From Hydrangea macrophylla (lineage: Eukaryota > Streptophyta > Magnoliopsida > Cornales > Hydrangeaceae), in the NCBI GenBank assembly GCA_033977485.1, contig CM066988.1, positions 27,136,501-27,200,500 of the forward strand: 64,000 nucleotides of DNA, written 5' to 3'. Shown here one piece after another: positions 54,775 through 64,000 of this stretch. Positions within the stretch are counted from its first letter, which is position 1, and each line of letters starts with the position of its first letter. A program made the position numbers and the translations under genes. Below the pieces are notes generated by a model. That model saw nothing but the letters and a program-made list of their open reading frames with translations. It was not told where the DNA came from and did no database searches.

Positions 54775-57258
54775 AGTCATGCCTCGGAGTAGCCAAAATA
54801 GAAAAAAAAAATTAAACATTTTCTTTTTTGGGTCCGTAGGTCCGTGGCAAGTTCAATACCTTATGATTATCCACAACAACAAAGAATCGATAACATAAAT
54901 AACTAGCAGCAGTAATACACATGGTGGTCTAGGCATACATATATATATACATTAAACATCAGAGTCTTAAATCTCATTATTACAAACAAAAGAGAAGAGA
55001 GAAAAAAGAAGTTAACATCTTGGGCATCAAGCCCTACTTCATAATATTAAACTAGCACCTAGTGCCTCAACATAACCAAAGGATAGATAAACTAATAATC
55101 TTCGGCTCTGTTAGCTAACTCACAAAGCCATAGCCTTCCTCAGCATACTCCTCATCCAGGTACTCTACTTTTGCAAGATCTAGATGTTGATTATCTAGGA
55201 CATAAAAGTTGTCAGCTTTACTGCAAGCTGAGTGAGTAAACCTACTGTACTTGAACAGGCTCTGAAAACATTGTTAATCCGTTAATAAGTAAAGTGTTCC
55301 CTTTTTATCCTTTAGAAAACCTCATCATTAAGTCTTACTATTCTCAATCATGACGTATTACGTTAGTCTAGAGATTTTAACGACAATACTCAAACATGGA
55401 AACTCAACTGACACTAACTAACTGACCTCTTTCGACTATCAGTCCAATCGACACTAACTCGGCAATCCACGTTGAACCAATTTTTTAATCTTTCACAAAC
55501 TCGACATACTTTCGATCATTGATCCAATCTTTACAGACTTGACTCTTTGCATGCAATCCAGCATAAAATGCCGTTGGGCCTGGAGCATTTTTGCCTTACG
55601 GCCGTTAGGATACCTTTTAGCTATGCCTATCTTGGCCTATTAACTATGCCCAACTTGTCCTTTTAACTATGCCCAACTTAGCCTTTTAACTATGCCCAAC
55701 TTGGCCTTTGGTGACCCCATCTTATTCCATTCAGCGCTGGGAACATCGTCGCCTTACGACCATTAGGTTACCTTTTGTCTATGCCCAACTTGGCCTTTTA
55801 ACTATGCCCAACTTGGCCTTAGGTAACCCGATCTTGTTCCAACGGCCTAAACTGACTCACCCATACTGCCCAAATGGCCGAGTACTCTTTTTATGATAGC
55901 ACCGACGAGGTACTACAACATCACTAGCCCAACTTGGCCTTTTATCTGACATCCATGCCCAACTTAGACTTTGGTAACACTCGCATGACAACATGGTACT
56001 CTTTACTCTTTTATGAATGAAACACAAGAACAAGACCGACAGATACGATCATCTCGTTAATAGCTTTCATTAAATCCACATTGTTATTGATCTTGTGATC
56101 AGAGTTTACATAGCTTATGTAACCATAACTGACGTGCGTAGCACATGTCGTTAATGCGCATTATTACCAACATATTATATTCCCTACTTATGACATTACC
56201 ATTATCGGGGTTTATGTACCTGGCACAAATAAGTCTTACCAGTTTAATTCATTATTAACTTTACTATAGAAAATATGTTGATACCAAAATCAGTAGGCTC
56301 GAGCGCTCGAGTGAGCTTGATCACTTGCCTTTATAAATTCTAGGATTCCTTCCTCTTAAAAGTGATATGTTACTGAAGTACTATACCAACAGCATAAAGT
56401 ACAGCTCTCCATAAGCACATGCAAATATGTATGATAAGTACAACATCAAGGTACAATGATCATAGCTTATAGTACTATCAAAATATCATGGATTAATATA
56501 AACTTAACATGCAACAACTCATTCTTCTAAGTACTGTCGAACTCGAGCGCTCGCGCCTCTTGAGTGCTCAGGCCTAGCTTATTCATTGGGCTCGAGCGCT
56601 TGGGTTTGATAGTTCAGAACAGGGACATTTTTAGCAACATATTATTAGCTTAAGAATCTCGATGGATATTACATGTATGGTCATTGATCATCCATATAAG
56701 TATACAAAACATGATCTAGATGATCTAAGATGAAGAAAATGATGAAGATATGTGTGTGTGAGTTTGATTAAGCTCCAAATACCACACTTCAAGCTTTAAG
56801 AGTGCTTCAAGACCTCAAATTCCTTCCTCTTCACTTTGATCCTGAAGGTCTCACTTCCACAACTTCATGGTAGTTATGATACAAGTGTTTGTGTGTGTAG
56901 AAGGTGAATGGATGAAGAATTTGATGCACATGCAAGTGTATGAATGTGTATAGCTCTCAAAGATCTCTCTTTCTTAAGCTCTCTATATATCAGAGTTTTA
57001 AACTTAACAAATACTGGGACGAGCTGAGTATTTATAAAGTTTTGCAAGTCCCAGGGGTAAAATAGTCATTTTACTACTTTTTATCTCGAGCGCTCACACT
57101 TCTCAAGCCCTCCCATCTCGAGCGCTCCAGTGCCTCGGGTGCTCCGGGCTCCTGCTACAGCTTTCCTTATATTGTTTTAAGAGTTTAATGGTTAAGGAAT
57201 ATTCATGCATATTAACTATCATCAAAACTCATCCATAAACAACCGTAACTTACATATA
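54775..57258 (-). repeat. 3' LTR of D, truncated at its start
   Basis: Parallel to the 5' LTR base by base from AGTCATGCC to ACTTACATATA, but the last about 75 bp, including TGTAACACC, are missing and the sequence runs straight into integrase. Contains the palindrome CTCGAGCGCTCGAG (56298-56311) and relatives at 56542, 56591, 57085 and 57117. Confidence 0.9.
55590..55960 (-). repeat. Minisatellite ACTATGCCCAACTTGGCCTTTTA (D 3' LTR)
   Basis: About seven copies of a 23-bp unit, some with TATCTTGGCC or TTGTCC variants. The other D LTR has the same array at about 61150-61490. Confidence 0.88.
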
Positions 57259-58250
57259 GGTTTGTCCTTTCTATTTGAGAGTGGCAAATGCGTCTCCCAA
57301 GTACTTTCAAAGTCAATCATGCATGCAAGCAACATATCTTCTAACACTTGGTTTGTCCTTTCTATTTGTCCATGAGTCTGGGGATGGAAAGCAGAACTCA
57401 ACCTTAGTGAAGTCCCCATGGCTGCTTACAAACTTTCCTAGAATCCAGCAATAAAAGCTGAATCATGATCCAAAACAATTAAAATAGGCATGACGTGCAT
57501 TCGAATAATCTGTTGCAAGTATAGTCGGCTGATCCTCTTAACTAGATATGTCATGTTGTATGCAATGAAGTGCGCTGACTTGGTGAGTCGATCTACGACT
57601 AACCAAATCGCATCATGGTTTTGTTACAACCTTGGCAATCCCATGACGAAATCTTTAGAGTACAAGTAAGGGTTACAAAAGTTCTCTTGGCTTTTGATGC
57701 TCAGCTTTAACCTATTGGCATGTAAAACATTTCGAAACATGCTCTATAACTTCTCTCTTCATTCCATCCCACCAAAAACTTCTCTTCAAGTCCTTGTACA
57801 TCTTTGTACTACCCGGTTGAACTATTAACCTTGACCTATGCACTTCATTCATCACCTCTTCTCTTAGTCCATCGCCCTTAGGCATACATAGTCTATCTTG
57901 GCATCGGAGACTTTCGACTCGTCCAATTTTCCATTCCTCCAGATCCTTAGCTATTGCTTTCTTAAACCATTATCGCAGTCCTTTGTTCTTCTTCTGAGCT
58001 TCGATAATGTGACTCATAAGAGTTGGTTTGATAACAAGGCATCCAAAATGCTTTCCTTCTTCTGAATCTGCAACCTACATATCAAATTTTGCCAAGGTTT
58101 CTAATGCTTGCCACTCTGTAATCATCAAAGAAAGGAGTTTGCTATGGGGTTTTCTACTCAAAGCATCAACTACATTCACTTTACTGGGGTAGTATTATAC
58201 AGTGAAGTCGTAATCTTTAAGCAATTCCATCCAATGTCGCTACCTCATAT
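57259..58250 (-). pseudogene. Integrase of D (truncated)
   Basis: Minus strand: EVHRSRLIVQPGSTKMYKDL, FWWDGMKREVIEHVSKCFTC (HHCC module, about 57800-57720), LTKSAHFIAYNMTYLVKRIS, then FHPQTHGQIERTNQVLEDML (about 57385-57330) and DFESTWETHLPL. It ends at a junction with the LTR. The C-terminal part, chromodomain and polypurine tract are deleted. Confidence 0.85.
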
Positions 58251-58656
58251 TCAGCGCTTTTTGAGAGAATAGGTACTTGAGGCTCTTATGATCAGAGAAT
58301 AGGTCAAACTTCTCTCCAAACAAGTAATGCCTCCAAATCTTGATAGCAAAAAAAATGGCTGCTAACTTTAGGTCATGCATTAGGTAATTCACCTTATGTG
58401 GTTTCAGTTATCGTGATCCATAGGCAATTACCTTACCTTCTTGCATGAGCACACATCCGAGTCCTTGGTAAGAAGCATCGCTGTAGATACTAAATCTTCT
58501 TCCACTATTTGGTATGGTAAGTACTAGCATTGAGGTTAACCTCTCCTTCAACTCTTCAATAGTGCATTTGTGCTTGTCTAACCATTCATACTTAGAATCC
58601 TTCGTAGTCAAGCTAGTTAATGGCACTACTATCTTGGAGAATCCTTCCACAAATCT
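58250..58656 (-). pseudogene. RNase H of D
   Basis: FSIYSDASYQGLGCVLMQEG (about 58500-58440) includes the catalytic Asp. LKLAAIFFAIKIWRHYLFGE and FDLFSDHKSLKYLFSQK follow after a stop at 58408. Compared with A, this domain is uninterrupted by insertions. Confidence 0.88.
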
Positions 58657-59480
58657 CTAGTAATTGCCTGCTAATCCAAGAAAACTCCTTACTTCTGATG
58701 CATTAGACAGACTATTCCAATTCAGGATAGCGTCAGTCTTAGATGACATTGTTGAAATTCCTTTTAAAGAAACTACATGACCTAAGAACTTTACTTCCTC
58801 CTCCAGAACATGCCTCTCGTGCTCTTCCTTTGTCTTTGAGTAAATCAATATATTGTCAAAAAACATAATCACAAAAACAATCCAAGTATGGTCAAAACAC
58901 CATATTCATCAGATCCATGAATATTGTGGGGGCATTAGTGAGTCCAAACGACATCACAAAGAACTCATAGTGACCATATCTAGTTCTAAAGGTAATCTTT
59001 AGTATGTCTTCTAGTCGAATGAGTAGCTGATGGTATCTCAATCGAAGGTTTATTTTTGTAAAGGTTGTTGCTCCGTGTAACTAATTGAACAGATCATCTA
59101 TCCGAAGGAGGGAATACATATTCTTGATTGTGACCTTGTTTAACTCTCGGTAGTCAATACAAAGTCAAAGCGATATGTCATTCTTTTTCACAAACCACAC
59201 TGGCGCTTCCCAAGGTGATGTGCTTGGTCAAATGAATCATAAGTCCTTTAACTCTTGAACTTGCAAGATCAACTCTTGCATCTCTATTGGGGTCATCGGA
59301 TAAGGGGTCTTAGAGATTAGCAACGTACCTGGTACTAACTCTGTACATAAGTCAATCTCCCTCTTGGGTGGTAATCCAGGAATATCTTGGAACTCTTCTA
59401 AAAAATCTCAGACCATAGCTATCTGATCTATCAAAGTCTCGGTGCTATAGCTTTGTACAGCAGTTAGGCGACTAGTCAAA
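58657..59480 (-). pseudogene. Reverse transcriptase of D
   Basis: [13 protein letters not shown] (about 59375), [15 protein letters not shown] (about 59155), [15 protein letters not shown] (about 58950) and the site FFDNILIYSKTKEEHERH (about 58865-58815), where FIDDIL has become FFDNIL. A short deletion then joins HERHV to EEEVKFLGHVVS, removing the KFSKCEFW segment. Inactive. Confidence 0.88.
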
Positions 59481-59502
59481 ACGCATCACATGAGAGGTTA
59501 CA

Positions 59503-60072
59503 CTAAAAATAGAAAGGCATGCTTCCATGCATGGAGAATAAAATTGACTTACTAGTACAATATAACTTAGAATGATACTTCATCAACCAATCTATTCCTA
59601 GGATAACGCCGAACTCCTTCATCATCCTCTCTATGCTCATCTCCATCATTATCTCCATCCCACCAACCTCCATAGAGTCATCGTCGCCCTTCTTAAGCTC
59701 CATCTTTGGCTCCTTGGGATCCTCATTGTCATCATCCTTAGGATGTATATCCTCCTGAGCATCTCTCTTAACTGAATCTACTAGCAATACAATAGGCTCC
59801 TCGTGCGGGTAAACAGGCACATTTGGCTCGATCTGAGGCTTTAGTTCTACGACTAGAGTTGGTGGTGGCACTGGCGCTGGAACTGGGGGCCATAGTGTTG
59901 CTGGTGATTGTGTAGGATCTGCTAAGATAGCTTGTAGCTCAGTGGTGTGAAAGTCCTCATCATCGAATGTCATTTGACCCGTCTCTATGTAAATAAGCTC
60001 TATAATACGGACATGATGCTTAGCCCCCATACGAATCCTATCCGGGTGCAATATTCCATCTACGTGCATCAA
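59503..60072 (-). pseudogene. Acidic leader ORF of D fused to the end of protease
   Basis: 190 codons are open. The first part is proline-rich then acidic (LWPPVPAPVPPPTLVVEL, EDIHPKDDDNEDPKEPK, KKGDDDSMEV), like the ORF before gag in A. The last about 40 residues are the protease-to-RT boundary EFGVILGIDWLMKYHSKLYC. A deletion has therefore joined the leader ORF in frame to the end of protease and removed gag. Function of the acidic part unknown. Confidence 0.7.
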
Positions 60073-60302
60073 ATGCCATACGTAGTCTTCTAACCACTCT
60101 TAAGCTCTTATCTGGATACACTAGCGATAGAATATGGGATTAGCTGCCTCAACTCTGTCAGCATAAATGATGTATCCCCCCATCTCATCCTCTACGTGCA
60201 TCGGCTCTAAAATCTGAAAAGAGACTAACTTAAGTCAGTACTAATCGCAATGTATCTTAAGGCTCATATGTGTAGGACAATCAACGAGCATGACTAAACT
60301 TA

Positions 60303-60317
60303 GAGCTTTGATAACAA
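60303..60317 (-). promoter_or_regulatory. Damaged primer-binding site of D
   Basis: Minus strand TTGTTATCAAAGCTCTA near the LTR end resembles TTGGTATCAGAGC with two changes. Confidence 0.6.
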
Positions 60318-60324
60318 CAATCCA

Positions 60325-62833
60325 TATCATGCCCTAGAGTAGCCAAAATAGGAAAAATTAAACATTTTCTCTTTTGGGTCCGTAGGTCCGTGGCAAGTTC
60401 AATCCCTCATGATTGCCCATAACAACAAAGAATCGATAAGTTAAATAACGAGTAGCGGTAATACACATGGTGGTCTAGGCATACATATATATATTAAACA
60501 TCAGAGTCTTAAATCTCATTATAACAAAACCAAAGAAAAGAGAGAGAAAAGAAGTTAACATCTTGGGCATCAAGCCCTACATCATAATATTAAACTAGCA
60601 CCTAGTGCCTTAGCATAACCAAAAGACAGATTAACTAATAGTCTTTGGCTCCTACTAGCTAACTTGCAAATCCATATCCTTCCTTGGCATAATCCTTGTT
60701 TGGGTACTCTGCTTTTGCAAGTTCTGGACATTTGATTATCCAGGACATAAAAGTTTTCAGCTTTACTACAAGGTATGTAAGTAAACCTATTATACTTAAA
60801 TAGCCTTTGAAAACATTGTTGATCGGTTAATAAGTAAAGTGTTCCCTTTTTGTACTTTAGAAAACCTCATCATTAAGCCTTACTATTCTCAGTCTTGATG
60901 TATCATGTTAGTCTAGAGATTTAACAACAATACTCAAACTTGGAAACTCAATTAATACTAACCGACTGACCTCTTTGGACTATCAGTCCAATCGACACTG
61001 ACTCGACAATCCGCGTTGAACCAACTCCTCAATCTTTCACAAACTCGACATACTTTGGATCACTGATCCAATCTTTACAGACTTGACACTTTGCATGTAA
61101 TCTGGCATAAAATGTCGTTAGACCAAGAACATCGTCGCCTTGTGGCTGTTAGGTTACCTTTTATCTATGCCCATCTTAGCCTTTTAACTATGCCCAACTT
61201 GGCCTTTTAACTATGCCCAACTTGACCTTTGGTAACCCCATCATATTTTATTTAGCCCTAGGAACATCGGTGCCTTACGACCATTATACCTTTCTTCGAT
61301 GCCTAACTTGGCCTTTTAACTATGCTTAACTTGGCCTTACGTAACTCCATCTTGTGTCGACATGCTTAACTAACTCACCCTTACTGCCCAAATGGCCGAG
61401 TACTCTTTTTACGATGATACCGATGAGGTACTACCATATCACTTGCCCAACTTTGCCTTTTATCAGACATCCATGCCTGACTTGGCCTTTGGTAACACTC
61501 GCATGACAGCATGGTACTCATTACTCTTTTACGAATGAAACGCAAGAACTAGACCAACGGATACGATCATCTCATTAATAGTTTTCATTAAATCCACATT
61601 GTTATTGATCTCATGATTAGAGTTTACGCAACTTACATAACCATAACTAATGTGCATAGTATAAGTCATTAATGTGCATTATTACCGAGTTATCATATTC
61701 TCTACTTATCACATTATCATTATCGAGGTTTATGTACCTTGCACGTATAAGTCTTGTCAGTTCAATTCATTATTAACTTTACTATAAAAAAACATGTTCA
61801 TACCAAAATCAGTAGGCTCGAGCGCTTGCCTTTGTAAATTATAGGATTCCTTCCTCTTAAAAGTGATATATTATTGATGTACTATACCAATAGCATAAAG
61901 TATAGCTCTCCATAAGCACATGTAAACATATCTAATATGTACAACATCAGGTACAACGATCACAACTTATAGTACTATCAACCATATCATGGATTAACAT
62001 AAACTTAACATGCAACAACTCATTCTTCTAAGTAATGCTGAACTCGAGCGCTCGTGCCTCTCGAGTGCTTAGGCCTGGTTCTCATGCTTGGTCTGAGCAC
62101 TCGGGTTAGACAGTTCAGAATAGTGACAATTTTAGCAGTACATTACAAGCATAAGAAACTTAATGAATATTTCATGCATGGCCTGTGATCATCCATATAA
62201 GTATATAAAACATGGTTATGAGTGAGTAGAAGTACTCACTTAAGATCTAGATGATCTGGATGAAGAAAATGATGAAGATATGTGTGTGTGGTTGATCAAG
62301 CTCCATATACCCCACTTTAAGCTTTAAGAATGCTTCAAGACCACAAATTCCCTCCTCTTCACTTTGATCCTCAAGGACTCACTTCCAAAACCTCATGGTA
62401 GTTATAATACAAGTGTTTGTGTGTGTAAAAGGTGAATGGATGAAGAATTTGCTGCACATGTAAGTGTATGAATGTGTATAACTCTCAAGGATCTCTCTCT
62501 CTTAAGTTCTCTGTACATCAGAGTTTTAAACGTAACAAATGTTGGGATAAGCTGAGTATTTATAGAGTTTTCAATTCCCAGTGGCAAAATAGTCAATTCG
62601 CTACTTTTTAGCTCGAGCACTTGCACTTCTCGAGCGCTCCCGTCTTGAGCGCTCGGGGCTCCTACTACAGCTTTCCTTCTATTGTTTTGAGTGTTCAAAG
62701 GTTAAGGAATAATCATGCATATTAACTATCATCCAAACTCATTCATAAACAAGCGTAACTTACATATACGAATCCAGGAATACATGAATAGATTCATATA
62801 TTGATAGATACAGGTAAATGGGCCGGTGTTACA
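60325..62833 (-). repeat. 5' LTR of D
   Basis: Minus strand from TGTAACACCGGCCC (62833) to GGGCATGATA (60325), about 2.5 kb. Contains the CCCAACTTGGCC minisatellite and CTCGAGCGCT motifs (61817, 62043 and 62612-62660). Confidence 0.9.
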
Positions 62834-62838
62834 AATCG

Positions 62839-63284
62839 GTTGAACAAGGCTTTGCTGCAGATTGCATGGCAGAGGCTGGAAGATCAACATTTCATCATGA
62901 CCTCCTAACTTCTAATCTACTCTGACATTATAAAAGTTGCAAAAAAGTTGTTTTAACTGATTTTGATAATTAAAGACATGTTTAGCTGAAATCTAAACAT
63001 GCAAAACTATGAAAACTAATGGATTGTCAAAGAAAACAAAATTACTACGCAAGATTTTATGATGGAACTACAACCATGTTACGAATACAACTTCTAGAAT
63101 AATAAAAACAGTATAAAAACCTGGAAAATGATTGCTTGTACTAAAACTTCAATCAAAAACTAATGTAATTTCAATAATCCAAGCAAAAACCTTTAAAAAA
63201 AAAGGCAAAGCAAACTCTCTTTCTCTCTCTAAAAATTGAAAAACAAAAGTAGCGCATCCATTGTATGTGTTTACAACTAATATA
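62839..63284 (-). mobile_element. 5' LTR of E, distal part
   Basis: Continues the E LTR after D: the plus strand resumes GTTGAACAAGGC, completing another CAATCNNTTGAAC-like word across the insertion. Mostly AT-rich with a CT microsatellite at 63218-63233. The outer LTR end is not clear. Confidence 0.5.
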
Positions 63285-64000
63285 CATTACAACAAAATTG
63301 GCCTTTTAAGACAGAAAAAAGTGTTGCAATAGGTCATAAAATGTGTCACTAGTTGTTTTACCAACACTTGCTTAAGTGTCATAATAGGTGCTGTCGCTAA
63401 GCCTTGTTGAGACACTTACCCAAGCGTTGGTAAAACTGTCGGTAAAGGTTACTTTGTAACGACAGAAAAAAAATTGTCGTTAAAAGTGTCAGTAAATGTT
63501 ACTTTTGAAGTGACATATATTCATGAGTAATGACAAAACAAAAGTGTCATTAGAAATGTCACTAGAAGCTACTTTTACTAACACATATATATATCTATAT
63601 ATATATATTTTTGTGTCGCTATGAGTGTCACTAGAAATTGAACCAATTTTTTTTTTCTTATAGTCTACCAGGTTTTGAACTTAAGACCTCCTTGAATATG
63701 TAGCAGTCTTGAATCCGCTTGAACAAATAGCCAACTTTCAACTATAAGTGCGAAAATTATTTATTTCTATATAATAAATCATGTACTATTAACATATATT
63801 TAAAGTATTAAACACCATTAGTAATATATTTTATATTACTAATATATTTACTTGTTTTTATATTATATTTCACTATAGTTATTATTATCGAATGCATTTA
63901 TTTAATTTATTATTTAAGTAATTAATTTTTATTAAATCTAATAATATGGAGAAGTATTTAAAATAACTATGTACACAAAATAACTATGTATTCAATCCAG
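63285..64000. mobile_element. End of a CACTA (En/Spm-like) transposon, running off the window
   Basis: CATTACAACAAAATTGGCC is the usual plant CACTA terminus CACTACAACAAAA with one change. Subterminal repeats follow: GTGTCACTAG, GTGTCATTAG, GTGTCAGTA and GTGTCGCTA variants, many in inverted orientation, to about 63640. The remaining DNA to 64000 is AT-rich without coding sequence. The other end and transposase are not in the window. Confidence 0.7.

Larger units (their letters stand above)
54775..62833 (-). mobile_element. Chromovirus D (8.1 kb, minus strand, gag-less)
   Basis: LTRs at 60325-62833 (5') and 54775-57258 (3', truncated) bound a polyprotein remnant of the same type as A. Flanks TATCG (54770-54774) and AATCG (62834-62838) look like a duplication with one change. 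The interior has a leader ORF fused to the end of protease, then reverse transcriptase, RNase H and integrase, all broken. Gag and most of protease are missing, so this is a deletion derivative. Confidence 0.85.

Overview
The window looks like nuclear DNA of a flowering plant with a repeat-rich genome. The evidence is a plant berberine-bridge-enzyme-like gene at the left edge, Ty3/gypsy chromoviruses with chromodomain remnants, a Tat-type gypsy element with the extra 'archaeal' RNase H, Athila-type gag, a Ty1/copia element, a CACTA transposon end and several small TIR elements. I see no bacterial or organellar genes, no tRNA or rRNA genes and no CRISPR array. Only one ordinary host gene is visible.

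Layout. 1-964: the 5' part of a minus-strand secreted FAD oxidase gene (BBE-like), reading off the left edge, with its likely promoter. 965-4435: gene-proximal DNA-transposon zone with a small MITE, then a 2.1-kb Mutator-like element (1834-3917, 9-bp target duplication with one mismatch) into which at least three smaller TIR elements have inserted. 4436-4732: relic of a copia LTR. 4733-7254: 5' end of a minus-strand chromovirus (element C). 7485-41984: a plus-strand chromovirus (element A) split by two independent insertions. One, in its RNase H, is a 3.4-kb solo LTR (H, 13776-28031, TSD CATCA), itself split by a 10.8-kb Tat element (T, 15655-26463, TSD GTTAT). The other, in its integrase, is an 8.9-kb copia element (P, 29462-38342, TSD AAGTT). 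41985-42665: tail of another chromovirus (B). 43520-52497: a gypsy element (F) with 2.5-kb LTRs and a badly decayed interior. 52498-63284: a minus-strand Athila-like element (E) whose LTR is split by a minus-strand, gag-less chromovirus (D, 54775-62833). 63285-64000: one end of a CACTA transposon.

The insertion order is readable: A is older than H, H is older than T; A is older than P; E is older than D. Hand counts give about 8-9% divergence between the two T LTRs and about 8% over the first 285 bp of the P LTRs, so T and P are old and roughly contemporary. Nearly every retroelement reading frame is broken, mostly by stops at Trp and Gln codons of the kind made by C-to-T change, as expected of long-methylated DNA.

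The most interesting objects are: (1) a multi-exon gene on the antisense strand of T, downstream of pol (about 25.46 to 22.88 kb), with recognisable GT-AG introns, a Transposase_28-like N-terminal part and a coiled-coil C-terminal part; (2) series of short tandem hairpins with changing stems, after the T integrase, in the 3' LTR of A and inside a small TIR element; (3) unrelated LTR families that each carry several copies of their own short palindrome; (4) templated repair scars in decayed integrase genes; and (5) a small acidic ORF before gag in chromoviruses A and D, in D apparently fused to the end of protease by a deletion.
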